Positions 27,284-35,317 of a stretch of DNA of 60,616 bases are shown here, piece after piece (position 1 is the first letter of the stretch; every line of letters begins with the position of its first letter). The DNA comes from Verrucomicrobiota bacterium (GTDB lineage: Bacteria > Verrucomicrobiota > Verrucomicrobiia > Limisphaerales > UBA11358), in NCBI GenBank assembly GCA_021324235.1, contig JAJPJM010000157.1, forward strand, positions 1 through 60,616, given 5' to 3'. The notes under the pieces are model-generated. The model was not told the origin of the DNA. It did no database searches and worked only from the letters and a program-made list of their open reading frames with translations. A program made the position numbers and the translations under genes.

Positions 27284-27581
27284 GTTTACCGGTTTGTCGG
27301 TTCAACTCCTGAACGGGCACCGCAGGAGCGCATGATTGATGCGCCCGGGTCAGCAGGTTACCTGTCGCTTTGAGTCACGCCAGCAAATTTGGCAGTGTCA
27401 CGATTTGTAGGAGACGAGGTAACGAGTCATTTGGGGCGGCACTCCTTACGTCGTGCCCTACAGCCAAATTGGGACGCTACCGCAAATTTCCCGGGAGGAC
27501 GAGCCATGCGAACCCCTGAAGCTGGCTTGCCAATAGTACGCCGTCTTTACTTTGGCGTGGTTTGAAGTAAGCTCTGGAAAT
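27284..27581. other. divergent intergenic region with repeat-like DNA
   Basis: 298 bp between FadL copy 2 (-) and the SGNH-like gene (+). It holds a hairpin GCGCAT-N5-ATGCGC (27328-27344) and a stretch around 27400-27475 containing GTAGGAGACGAGGTAACGAG and a GGCAC...GTGCC inverted repeat, which reads like a fragment of a dispersed repeat. No small gene is convincing. Promoters for both neighbours are expected here. Confidence 0.4.
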
Positions 27582-28751
27582 GTGAAAAGCCTTATTCGAT
27601 TCACAGGCTATCTCTTGTTGTTCGGATTTGTCGTTTTTCCAGCACGAGCCGCGTTCACGTCCCTTTACATTTTCGGAGACGGCGTTTCCACCACGACCAA
27701 CAACATACAAACTGGCACGCTGGCCGCATATTATTATGGCTACCGTTTTTGTAACGGCCGGGTCTGGGTTGAACTGCTGGCGCAGCAACTCAATCTGACC
27801 AATAACTACTGGTACGCCACCAACAGCTCAAACCAGTTGTCCTACACCAACCTATCCGCTTCCAGTACCAACTGGTCCTACTCCAGCAACAACAACTCCT
27901 ACTTCGCTCATTCCAGTACCATTGTCGTGGCGGATGTCAGCAATTTTGTTGCGCCGGTGGATGTGTCGAACGACCTGTTCATCGTCTGGGTCAATGACGC
28001 TGACTTTGTTTATGACATGCAACATTACACTCCCTATGCCTCGAACAACATAGCCGTATGGACCAATGCCATCAACCAATCCATCTCCAATCATTTTACC
28101 ATCATTACGAACCTCTACGCCAAAGGCGTTCGCACCTTGGTTATGCCCGACGCGGTGGATATTACCGAGGTTCCGGACTATTCCGGTCGGACCGCTCCTG
28201 AAAAGACCTTCGTTCGCCAAAGGACCATTGATTTCAATACCGCTTTCACTGCTACATTAAGCAACGCGATGGTCTTGCACCCCGACCTAAAAATTTATCA
28301 GCCGGACTTTTTCTCCCTGCTCGACAACATACTGACGAATGCCGCCTCGTATGGGTTAACCAATGCCCTCACTGGCGGACATACCACCGATGCGCTGGAT
28401 GATGGCACGCTAGCGAACAAGTCCCTGAATGGTCCGGGAGCAAATTATATCTTCTGGGATTATTTGGATCCATCCGCGAAGGCCCAGGCCATCATGGTTG
28501 ATGTGGTCCAACAACTCATCGCGCCGCCGCAAATCCGACAAATCACATCGCAGAACGGCACCAATCAGTTGAACCTGACCAACGTGCCGGTTGGTTTGAA
28601 TGGGGTCGTGAATGGCAGCACCGATTTCGTGGGTTGGACTTCCGTGACCAATTTCAACAGCACCAACTCCGTGCAACCGGTTTTTATCCCGATTACCGGG
28701 CCGTTATGGTTTTACCGGCTGAATTTCCCCTTTGCCTGGACCTGGCCCTGA
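27582..28751 (+). CDS. secreted SGNH/GDSL-hydrolase-like protein lacking catalytic Ser and His
   Basis: 389 residues from GTG 27582 (GGAAAT just before it); a TTG 30 bp upstream is less likely. Signal peptide ends near FPARA. The block I motif, normally FGDSxSD, reads FGDGVSTTTN, so the nucleophile Ser is Gly. The following GYRFCNGRVWVELLAQQL matches the GRFSNGPVWVE region of extracellular GDSL lipases. Block V, normally FWDxxHPT, reads FWDYLDPSAKAQ, so the catalytic His is Asp. It is probably a non-catalytic member, perhaps a binding protein. The C-terminal ~60 residues form a small beta module ending WFYRLNFPFAW. Asn, Thr and Ser are unusually frequent. Confidence 0.82.
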   Translation: MKSLIRFTGYLLLFGFVVFPARAAFTSLYIFGDGVSTTTNNIQTGTLAAYYYGYRFCNGRVWVELLAQQLNLTNNYWYATNSSNQLSYTNLSASSTNWSYSSNNNSYFAHSSTIVVADVSNFVAPVDVSNDLFIVWVNDADFVYDMQHYTPYASNNIAVWTNAINQSISNHFTIITNLYAKGVRTLVMPDAVDITEVPDYSGRTAPEKTFVRQRTIDFNTAFTATLSNAMVLHPDLKIYQPDFFSLLDNILTNAASYGLTNALTGGHTTDALDDGTLANKSLNGPGANYIFWDYLDPSAKAQAIMVDVVQQLIAPPQIRQITSQNGTNQLNLTNVPVGLNGVVNGSTDFVGWTSVTNFNSTNSVQPVFIPITGPLWFYRLNFPFAWTWP

Positions 28752-28762
28752 TTGGCAGGTAG

Positions 28763-28783
28763 GGACGCGCGGCTCGCGCGTCC
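28763..28783. repeat. GC-rich hairpin (REP-like) at gene 3' ends
   Basis: Perfect 9-bp stem GGACGCGCG (28763-28771) and CGCGCGTCC (28775-28783) with a 3-nt loop, between the convergent SGNH-like gene and the DAHP synthase gene. No U-run follows. Similar hairpins are at 31431, 39507 and 40173. Confidence 0.75.
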
Positions 28784-28814
28784 GTTTCACGAAGCGCCTC
28801 TTAATCGTACTGCA

Positions 28815-29888
28815 TTACGCCGTTGAAGCGGTCATTTCCCGCAATTTCCCCAGCGTTTCGTAACCCCAGCGCAGCATGCGTTCGGTGGTTTCCCAGCCGA
28901 TGCACGAGTCGGTGAGCGACACGCCGTAACGCAGCTCCTTCAGGTTGGTCGGAATGGGCTGGTTGCCTTCGTGGAGGTTGCTTTCGACCATCAGGCCGAT
29001 GAGCGGGCGCGAACCTTCGACGCGCTGCTGGATGACGCTGCGCCACACGTCCTCCTGCTTCGCGAATTGTTTGCTGGAGTTCGCGTGGCTGCAATCCACC
29101 ATCAGCACCGGCGGCAGCTTCTCCGCCTTCAATTTTTCCTCCGCCGCGCGGATGCTTTCGGCGTCGTAATTGGTCTTGGCGCGGCCGCCGCGCAACACGA
29201 TGTGCACGTGCGGATTGCCCGACGTGCGCACGATGCTCGTGACGCCGTCCTGGTCGATGCCCAGAAAACTGTGCGGATGCTGCGTGGCGCCCATCGCGTC
29301 GATCGCCGTTTGCAGGCTGCCGTCCGTGCTGTTTTTCAGGCCGACGGGCATGGACAGGCCGCTGGCCATTTCGCGGTGCGTCTGCGATTCCGTGGTGCGC
29401 GCGCCAATCGCCGCCCACGTCACCAGGTCCGCGGTGTATTGCGGCACAATCGGGTCGAGAAATTCCGTCGCCGTCGGCAAGCCCAGGCCGGTGATGTCGA
29501 GCAACAGCCGGCGCGCGATTTTCAGGCCGGTTTCGATGTCCTGCGACCCGTCCAGATGCGGGTCATTGATCAATCCCTTCCAGCCGATGGTGGTGCGCGG
29601 CTTTTCAAAATAGACGCGCATGACGATTTCCAGACGGCTGGCAAATTCCTGGCGCAAGGCGTTGAGGCGCGTCGCGTATTCCAGCGCGCCTTTTTCGTCG
29701 TGGATCGAGCAGGGCCCGACGACGACCAGCAGGCGCGGGTCTTCCTGCCGCAAAATGCGGATGATCCGCTCGCGGCTGCGGGCCACGGTGGCATTCGCGG
29801 CGTCGGTCGTCGGCAACTGCGCCTTCAATTCACGGGGCGTGAGCAGCCGGACGATCTCTTTGACGTGCAGGTCCTGGGTCCGATACAT
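28815..29888 (-). CDS. 3-deoxy-7-phosphoheptulonate synthase (class I, AroF/G/H type)
   Basis: 357 residues from ATG 29888, where the family starts (MYRTQDLHV...LLTPREL). Hallmarks: VVVGPCSIHDEKGALEYA, MRVYFEKPRTTIGWKGLINDP, ATEFLDP, WAAIGARTTESQTHR, GLKNSTDG, HIVLRGG, DCSHANSSK, MVESNL and LTDSCIGW, including the metal Cys and His. It joins phosphoenolpyruvate and erythrose 4-phosphate in the first step of the shikimate pathway. The N-terminal extension is of the feedback-regulated AroG type. Which aromatic amino acid controls it cannot be read from the sequence by eye. Confidence 0.95.
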   Translation of the reverse strand: MYRTQDLHVKEIVRLLTPRELKAQLPTTDAANATVARSRERIIRILRQEDPRLLVVVGPCSIHDEKGALEYATRLNALRQEFASRLEIVMRVYFEKPRTTIGWKGLINDPHLDGSQDIETGLKIARRLLLDITGLGLPTATEFLDPIVPQYTADLVTWAAIGARTTESQTHREMASGLSMPVGLKNSTDGSLQTAIDAMGATQHPHSFLGIDQDGVTSIVRTSGNPHVHIVLRGGRAKTNYDAESIRAAEEKLKAEKLPPVLMVDCSHANSSKQFAKQEDVWRSVIQQRVEGSRPLIGLMVESNLHEGNQPIPTNLKELRYGVSLTDSCIGWETTERMLRWGYETLGKLREMTASTA

Positions 29889-29992
29889 GCGAACGAGTAT
29901 AGCACGTTTTTGCGGTGCGGGAAGCTGAAAGCAACTGGTGTTGGACACGCCGCCATTTTTGTGTATTTTGGCCCGCGAAGGGGTCGAAGCCC

Positions 29993-31420
29993 ATGGCTAT
30001 GAACGAATCGAAGTTGAGCACTGCGCAAAAGGCACTGCAAATCAATCTGGATGCCGCCAAATATGGCGCGTTTGCCGAGATCGGCGCCGGGCAGGAGGTG
30101 GCGCGCTGGTTCTTCCACGTGGGTGGCGCCGCGGGCACGGTGGCCAAAACCATGTCCGCCTATGACATGGCGGTAAGCGACGCGATTTACGGCCCGTCGG
30201 ACCGCTACGTCAGCCGCAAGCGCCTGCAGGCGATGCTCGATTACGAATTCGACCTGCTGTTGCACCGTCTCGACCGGACGCGCGGCGACAAAAGCGCTTT
30301 TTTTGTTTTCGCCGATACGGTGGCGACACACAGTTTCTCCCACCAGACCGACGGCCAGGGCTGGCTGGGCATCAAATTCCAGGCCGAGCCGCACGGGCCG
30401 CCGTCGGAAATCATCATCCATGTACGGATGCTGGACCGGGAAAATGTCCGCGAACAGGAGGCGCTGGGCATCATCGGCGTGAATTTGATCCACGGCGCGT
30501 TTTATCATCATCACGAACCGGAGGCCTTGATCGGCCGGCTCATGGACGATCTGTCCCGCGACCGGATGGAGGTGGACATGATCAAATTCTCCGGGCCGTG
30601 CTTTACCGACGTGGACAACCGGCTGATGGCGTTGCAACTGGTGGAGCAGGAACTCACGGACACCGCCATGTTCACCGCCGACGGCGAAACGGTCGTGGCG
30701 GGCGAGGTGCTCTACAAGAAGCCGGTGCTGGTCGAACGCGGCAGTTTCCGGCCCCTCACCAATCCCATGCTCGACATGCTGGAGCGCGCGCAGGAACAGT
30801 TCCTCAAGGAGGAATCGCTCAAAGGCGAAACGCCGGTGGTCATCACGGAAATGACCCTGCGCCAGTTGCAGGTGGACGATGTGATTGATCACCGCGATTT
30901 TCTGGACCGCGTGGACACCTTGAGTGCGCTGGGCAAGACCGTGCTCATTTCCAGTTTCCTGCGTTACCACCGCCTGGTCATGTATCTCTCGAAATATACG
31001 CAAAAAACCATCGGCCTGCCGCTGGGCCTGGTCCGGTTGCGCGACGTGATGGACGAAAGTTTTTATACCGACCTCGAGGGCGGACTGATGGAATCGCTCG
31101 GCCAGTTGTTCAAGAACAGCGCCAAACTGTACGTTTACCCGTCCCTCGACCGCAAAACCGGGAAGTTGACCACCGTGGAAAACATGGAAGTCGCGCCGAA
31201 CCTGCGCCATCTCTACGCGCACCTGGTCGAAAACCGGTTTGTGGAAAACATCCGCAATTACAACCCCGATTATTTGAAGATTTATTCCAGCGACGTGCTG
31301 GTCAGGATCAAGGCCGGCGACGCTTCCTGGGAAAAGCTCGTCCCGCCGCCCATTGCCCAGGTCATCAAGGCCAAGCGATTGTTCGGCTGGAGCGAAAAAG
31401 CCGCCGCAGTGACGGCTTGA
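29993..31420 (+). CDS. conserved protein of unknown function (~475 aa)
   Basis: 475 residues from ATG 29993 (ATG 29999 also possible). No signal peptide or TM helix; probably cytosolic. Strongly patterned conserved-looking stretches are ALQINLDAAKYGAFAEIGAG, VAKTMSAYDMAVSDAIYG, FFVFADTVATHSF, NLIHGAFYHHHEP, VERGSFRPLTNPMLDML and the C-terminal SWEKLVPPPIAQVIK. I recognise this as a family shared by Bacteroidota, Cyanobacteria and Verrucomicrobiota that is often labelled nicotinate-nucleotide adenylyltransferase or TonB receptor in databases. I see no nucleotidyltransferase HxGH or ISST motif and no barrel, so I do not accept either label. It is divergent from the DAHP synthase gene. Confidence 0.8.
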   Translation: MAMNESKLSTAQKALQINLDAAKYGAFAEIGAGQEVARWFFHVGGAAGTVAKTMSAYDMAVSDAIYGPSDRYVSRKRLQAMLDYEFDLLLHRLDRTRGDKSAFFVFADTVATHSFSHQTDGQGWLGIKFQAEPHGPPSEIIIHVRMLDRENVREQEALGIIGVNLIHGAFYHHHEPEALIGRLMDDLSRDRMEVDMIKFSGPCFTDVDNRLMALQLVEQELTDTAMFTADGETVVAGEVLYKKPVLVERGSFRPLTNPMLDMLERAQEQFLKEESLKGETPVVITEMTLRQLQVDDVIDHRDFLDRVDTLSALGKTVLISSFLRYHRLVMYLSKYTQKTIGLPLGLVRLRDVMDESFYTDLEGGLMESLGQLFKNSAKLYVYPSLDRKTGKLTTVENMEVAPNLRHLYAHLVENRFVENIRNYNPDYLKIYSSDVLVRIKAGDASWEKLVPPPIAQVIKAKRLFGWSEKAAAVTA

Positions 31421-31430
31421 AAATGGCGGA

Positions 31431-31451
31431 GGAACGGCATGCCGCCGTTCC
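31431..31451. repeat. hairpin between convergent genes
   Basis: GGAACGGC (31431-31438) pairs with GCCGTTCC (31444-31451) across a 5-nt loop, placed exactly between two convergent stops. It may serve both genes as a terminator hairpin, though no T-run is present on either strand. Confidence 0.65.
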
Positions 31452-31460
31452 GGAAACCGG

Positions 31461-32270
31461 TCAGACCACAACCCCCCGTTTCGGCGACACGCCCATCTGG
31501 TAACGCCCCGTCCGGATTCGCAGCCGTGTCCGGGCATTGAACGCCCGCGACAAGATTCTGGTTTTGAGCATTTTTAATTTTTCCCCGGCGGCGAGTACCC
31601 GGCCGTTTTTCAAAATCAGCACGTGCGAAAACACCGGCATGATTTCCTCAACGTGATGCGTCACCAGCACGAGCGTCGGCGCATTCCGGTCCCGGCCCAG
31701 CCGCTGGAGAAATTGCAGGAAATGTTCGCGGGCGGCGGGATCCAGCCCGGCGCAGGGTTCGTCGAGAATCAACACCCGTGGCCGGGCCATCAGCGCCCGG
31801 CCGATCAATACCCGCTGCCGTTCGCCTTGCGAGAGCACCCGCCAGGGGCGTTCCGCCAGGAGGAGGCAGTCAATTTGCCGGAGAATCCGCCGCGCGCGGA
31901 TCTTGTCGGGCCGCGTCAGGCGGCCCCAGAAATCAATCATCGCGTATTTGCCGCTGGCGACGGTTTCGAGCGCCGGTTCGTCGTCGGCCATCATCTGCCG
32001 GACGGCGGAGCTGACCAGGCCGATGTGTTGGCGCAGTTCGCGCCAGTCCGCCTGGCCGTAGCTTTTGCCGAGCAGCGAAATTTCCCCCGCCGTCGGCGTC
32101 AGGTAACCCGTCAAGGCGCTCAGCAACGAGGTCTTGCCCGAACCATTCGCGCCCAGAATCACCCAATGTTGCCCGCGTTCCACGCGCCAGGACACGCCGT
32201 CGAGGATGGCGATGCCGCCGCGCTCGACGCGCAATTCATTCACCGCCAGAATGGTCTTTGCAATCCTCAA
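31461..32270 (-). CDS. ABC transporter ATP-binding protein (single-domain, no permease nearby)
   Basis: 269 residues from a TTG at 32270; a GTG at 32243 is an alternative, and neither has a strong RBS. Motifs: Walker A GANGSGKTS, signature LSQGERQR, Walker B VLILDEPCAGLDP, switch His in VTHHVEEI. Layout and the HHVEEI motif resemble the ModF/YlmA-type stand-alone ATPases, whose role is unclear. The C-terminal ~30 residues are basic (FNARTRLRIRTGRYQ). No membrane partner lies within several kb. Confidence 0.88.
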   Translation of the reverse strand: MRIAKTILAVNELRVERGGIAILDGVSWRVERGQHWVILGANGSGKTSLLSALTGYLTPTAGEISLLGKSYGQADWRELRQHIGLVSSAVRQMMADDEPALETVASGKYAMIDFWGRLTRPDKIRARRILRQIDCLLLAERPWRVLSQGERQRVLIGRALMARPRVLILDEPCAGLDPAAREHFLQFLQRLGRDRNAPTLVLVTHHVEEIMPVFSHVLILKNGRVLAAGEKLKMLKTRILSRAFNARTRLRIRTGRYQMGVSPKRGVVV

Positions 32271-32400
32271 GTAACGGGAGGATTGTATGCCAGGAGCGGG
32301 TGATGGGGAAATTTTTCCGCCGCCGCCGGCGACCGGGCCGGGAGGGGACGGAATGCGCTATTGTGGACCGGCGGTGTTGCCGGTAGGCTTGCATGTCCCG

Positions 32401-32724
32401 ATGAGAGAGATATCGCTGGAACAACTCAGCCTCGCGGATTTTGCCGGCTTGAGGCATTCGCGGTTTCGCGTGCAGGCGGATGCCAGGAACACCGTGGAAC
32501 TGGAATTGGTCGAGGCCACACCCGCCGCCTCCGGTTCCTCCCCGCCCTCCGGAAACTTTTCGTTGCTGTTCCATGGCCCCCTCCGCCCGATTCTGGCGCA
32601 GCGCATTCACCGCTTCGAGCATGACCAGCTTGGCCGTTTCGATCTGTTCATTGTACCGGTCGGGCAGACCGACGCCGGAACGCAGTATCAGGCGGTTTTC
32701 AACCGCCTGATCCGGCCGGAGTGA
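32401..32724 (+). CDS. DUF6916-like small protein, cytosolic copy
   Basis: 107 residues from ATG 32401. The pattern SLADFAGLRHSRFRV...ELELVEA...FSLLFHGPLRPILAQRIHRFEHDQLGRFDLFIVPVG...YQAVFNRL is shared with the Tat-exported protein encoded at 33293, so the two are paralogs; it resembles DUF6916 as I know it. No signal peptide. Function unknown. Its end overlaps the convergent GNAT gene by 26 bp. It begins the cluster that continues with tail-collar proteins. Confidence 0.72.
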   Translation: MREISLEQLSLADFAGLRHSRFRVQADARNTVELELVEATPAASGSSPPSGNFSLLFHGPLRPILAQRIHRFEHDQLGRFDLFIVPVGQTDAGTQYQAVFNRLIRPE

Positions 32725-33229
32725 ATCCGGTCGGTCGCCATTCCATTTCTTCGTAAAAGCCCGCTTCGCCGGCGGTGGCGAAGCCCAGCCGCCGGTACCA
32801 CCCGACGGGCCGCGTGTTTTTCAACACGGAGAGCGTCACGGTTTTGCCCGCCCGCGCCGCCTCCGCACACACACGTTGCATCAGGAACGTGCCGATTTTT
32901 TGGTTTCGGAATCCGGGCCGCAACGCCAGATCCACCACGCGAATCTCCCGGTCCAGCCGGAGAATGATCATCCGCCCGATTCGCTCCGGGCCGCGCAGGA
33001 TGATGGAGAAGTCCGCGGTCGGAAACATGGTGCGGTATCCCTGGCGCATGGCTTTGAATTGCATATCCAAAAAGGCCGCGCGGGTCGGGGCATCCCAATC
33101 GGTCAAATCCAGCTCCTCCTGTCGCGTACCGGCGTAAACCTCAAACAAAAAGATTTCGTCTGCCGCTGCTTCGGGCCTTAGCACAATGTCCTCAAATCCC
33201 GATTTAATCCGGTCGCCCAAGTCATTCAT
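32699..33229 (-). CDS. GNAT-family N-acetyltransferase
   Basis: 176 residues from ATG 33229 (an upstream start would add 27 unlikely residues). The GNAT fold is shown by VVDLALRPGFRNQKIGTFLMQRVCAEA (acetyl-CoA pyrophosphate loop, here RNQKIG in place of RGxGxG) and LSVLKNTRPVGWYRRLGFATAGE. The substrate is unknown. It lies inside the DUF6916/tail-collar cluster on the opposite strand and shares a 63-bp divergent promoter region with the Tat-DUF6916 gene. I recall a GNAT next to tail-collar genes in other bacteria, which suggests a functional link. Confidence 0.85.
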   Translation of the reverse strand: MNDLGDRIKSGFEDIVLRPEAAADEIFLFEVYAGTRQEELDLTDWDAPTRAAFLDMQFKAMRQGYRTMFPTADFSIILRGPERIGRMIILRLDREIRVVDLALRPGFRNQKIGTFLMQRVCAEAARAGKTVTLSVLKNTRPVGWYRRLGFATAGEAGFYEEMEWRPTGFTPAGSGG

Positions 33230-33292
33230 TCGCAATACCCTATAATTAAGAAATTGAACGTTGTGATTAGTTGGATTACTATTATAACCGCA
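33230..33292. promoter_or_regulatory. divergent promoter region with TATAAT
   Basis: This 63-bp, AT-rich gap separates the GNAT gene (-) from the Tat-DUF6916 gene (+). It contains TATAAT (33241-33246) on the plus strand, 47 bp before the ATG at 33293, and a further ATTATAA near 33281. Assignment as a promoter is tentative because no clear -35 is seen. Confidence 0.35.
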
Positions 33293-33730
33293 ATGCCCAC
33301 ACGCCGACAATTTTTAATCAATTGTTCCACCCTGACGCTGGCGGCGGGATTTGTGCCGGCGGCATTTTTTTCAAAATCAGTCCGGGCGGACGGGCTTTCC
33401 AGGAACCGGATTGGGTTCGATGTTTTCCGGGATAATACCGGGTCGATTTTCACCGTCCACGCTGAAACCGCGGCGGCGACCCGATTGAAACTGATGGTGG
33501 CCGAACGGTATCAGGCCGCCGATCCCGGCGCCCACATCGCGCCCGACGCCCGAAACGAAAATTTTTCCGTGCTCTTTCGCCGCACCGCCGGACCCATGTT
33601 GCCGCAAAATACTTATGTCTTCGAGCATTCCGATCTCGGGCGGTTTCCCCTGTTTATCGTGCCGGTCCGCGTCGGGCAGGATCCGGGGCACGATTGTTAT
33701 GAGGCGGTTTTCAACCGGTTACCCTGTTGA
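33293..33730 (+). CDS. DUF6916-like protein with Tat signal
   Basis: 145 residues from ATG 33293. A twin-arginine signal (TRRQFLINCSTLTLAAGFVPAAFF, residues 3-26) directs export of a folded protein. The rest shows the DUF6916-like pattern FSVLFRRTAGPMLPQNTYVFEHSDLGRFPLFIVPV...YEAVFNRL, paralogous to the gene at 32401. It is 3 bp before the first tail-collar gene and so heads the operon of three tail-collar proteins and the beta-helix protein. Function unknown. Confidence 0.75.
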   Translation: MPTRRQFLINCSTLTLAAGFVPAAFFSKSVRADGLSRNRIGFDVFRDNTGSIFTVHAETAAATRLKLMVAERYQAADPGAHIAPDARNENFSVLFRRTAGPMLPQNTYVFEHSDLGRFPLFIVPVRVGQDPGHDCYEAVFNRLPC

Positions 33731-33733
33731 ACG

Positions 33734-34270
33734 ATGAGCAATCCCTACATTGGTGAAATCAGGATCTTTGCGGGCATTTTTGCGCCGGTGGGTTGGGCGT
33801 TTTGCGACGGGTCGTTACAGTCGATTTCGCAATATACGGCGCTTTTCCAGCTCATCGGCACGACTTATGGCGGTGACGGACAAACGACTTTTGCCCTGCC
33901 CAATTTGCTGGGCCGTCTTCCCTTGCATCAAGGCACCGATTCACAGGGCAATCGCTATGTCCTGGGTGAGAGTGGTGGCGCGGAAACCGTGGCCTTGGGT
34001 CCGACCCAGATCCCGGTTCATGCCCATGGAGTGCAGGCCAGTTCGGGCAGCGGCAGCGTCAACAACCCGGCGTATCGCATCGATTTTCCCGTGAACAATG
34101 TGTGGGCAAACTGGACCGGCAGCCAATATAGCGACCAGCCGCCAAACGCCCAGATGAACGCCGGCGCATTGACGACGGCCGGCAGCAATCTGGCGCATGA
34201 CAACCGGATGCCCTATCTGGCGGTCAATTTCATCATTTCCCTGTTCGGGGTCTTTCCGTCACAAACTTGA
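33734..34270 (+). CDS. phage tail-collar domain protein 1 (microcystin-dependent-protein-like)
   Basis: 178 residues. N-terminal MSNPYIGEIRIFAGIFAPVGWAFCDGSLQSI and LFQLIGTTYGGDGQTTFALPNLLGRLP are the tail-collar (PF07484) hallmarks; the C-terminus ends MPYLAVNFIISLFGVFPS. These small proteins are common in tandem triplets in non-phage chromosomal loci. Export is not obvious from the sequence. First of three paralogs spaced by 3-9 bp. Confidence 0.9.
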   Translation: MSNPYIGEIRIFAGIFAPVGWAFCDGSLQSISQYTALFQLIGTTYGGDGQTTFALPNLLGRLPLHQGTDSQGNRYVLGESGGAETVALGPTQIPVHAHGVQASSGSGSVNNPAYRIDFPVNNVWANWTGSQYSDQPPNAQMNAGALTTAGSNLAHDNRMPYLAVNFIISLFGVFPSQT

Positions 34271-34273
34271 GCC

Positions 34274-34771
34274 ATGTCATCGCCCTACCTGTCAGAAATC
34301 CGGATTATTTCCTTCAACTTCCCCCCCAAGGGTTGGGCGTTTTGCAACGGTCAGATTTTGCCGATCAACCAGAATCAGGCGCTCTTTTCGCTCTTGGGCA
34401 CGACCTACGGAGGCGATGGACGAACCACGTTTGCCCTGCCCAATTTGCAGGGTCGGGTGCCGATGCATATGGGCAATAATTTCATTCTGGGTCAGACCGG
34501 CGGCGAAACGGCGCATCTCCTCACCCTGTCGGAAATGCCGGGTCATACGCATCCGCCGGTGGTCAGTTCGAACCCGGCCAACCAGGGCAGTCCGCAAAAT
34601 AATTTTTTTGCGAATGGAAATCAGCCCGGTTTCAATTCCACACCGACCGGGACCCTGAATTCCGCCACCGTTGGTTCCGCCGGCGGCGGCCAGGCGCACA
34701 CCAACCTGCAACCCTTTCTGGTGCTGAATTTTGTCATCGCCTTGCAGGGAATTTTTCCGTCACAAAGCTGA
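34274..34771 (+). CDS. phage tail-collar domain protein 2
   Basis: 165 residues with the same layout: MSSPYLSEIRIISFNFPPKGWAFCNGQILPINQ, LFSLLGTTYGGDGRTTFALPNLQGRVP and a C-terminal FLVLNFVIALQGIFPS. The variable middle (about 85-140) is Asn/Gly/Ser-rich and differs from the neighbours, as expected if that part contacts the target. Spacing to both neighbours is only 3 and 9 bp, so all are translated together. Confidence 0.9.
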   Translation: MSSPYLSEIRIISFNFPPKGWAFCNGQILPINQNQALFSLLGTTYGGDGRTTFALPNLQGRVPMHMGNNFILGQTGGETAHLLTLSEMPGHTHPPVVSSNPANQGSPQNNFFANGNQPGFNSTPTGTLNSATVGSAGGGQAHTNLQPFLVLNFVIALQGIFPSQS

Positions 34772-34780
34772 ACAATATTT

Positions 34781-35317
34781 ATGTCCGATCAATTCGTTGC
34801 CGAAATCAGGATTGTTCCGTTCAATTTCGCGCCGCTCGGCTGGGCGTTGTGCAACGGACAGGTGATGCCCATCAGCCAGAACACCGCGCTCTTTTCACTG
34901 TTGGGCACAACGTACGGTGGCGACGGAAAAAGCAACTTCGCGCTGCCCAATTTGCAGGGCGCCGCCCCTCTGGACGCCGGAAATGGGGCCGGCCTGTCCA
35001 ATTACGTCGAGGGCCAGTCCGGAGGGGAGACGGCGGTCACTTTGGTTTCGGCGCAGTTGCCGTCACACACTCATGGCGTGTCCGTCAGCAGCATCGGTGG
35101 CGATGTGAACAGTCCGATTGGCGCTGTTTTTTCAACGGCGCACATGGGCAAGACCCCGACCAACATGTATGCCGCCGCCGCGGGCGGCGCTCCGGGGATC
35201 ATGAGTCCGCAGGCAGTGCTGTCCGCGGGCGGTGGTCTGCCGCACAACAACCTGCAGCCCTATCTGGTGCTGAATTTTATCATCGCGTTGCAGGGAATTT
35301 TTCCGGCGAGATCGTAA
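34781..35317 (+). CDS. phage tail-collar domain protein 3
   Basis: 178 residues, third paralog: MSDQFVAEIRIVPFNFAPLGWALCNGQVMPISQ, LFSLLGTTYGGDGKSNFALPNLQGAAP and C-terminal YLVLNFIIALQGIFPA. The middle is variable. Its stop (TAA, 35315-35317) is immediately followed by the ATG of the large beta-helix gene, tying the two translationally. Confidence 0.9.
   Translation: MSDQFVAEIRIVPFNFAPLGWALCNGQVMPISQNTALFSLLGTTYGGDGKSNFALPNLQGAAPLDAGNGAGLSNYVEGQSGGETAVTLVSAQLPSHTHGVSVSSIGGDVNSPIGAVFSTAHMGKTPTNMYAAAAGGAPGIMSPQAVLSAGGGLPHNNLQPYLVLNFIIALQGIFPARS

Noticed and set aside
29993..31420. Nicotinate-nucleotide adenylyltransferase
   Set aside because: A common database label for this family, but the HxGH and ISST-type motifs of that enzyme are absent.
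32401..35317. Prophage or phage-tail-derived particle
   Set aside because: Only collar-domain proteins are present; no capsid, tail tube, sheath, baseplate, integrase or lysis gene is within the window, and the neighbours are chromosomal.
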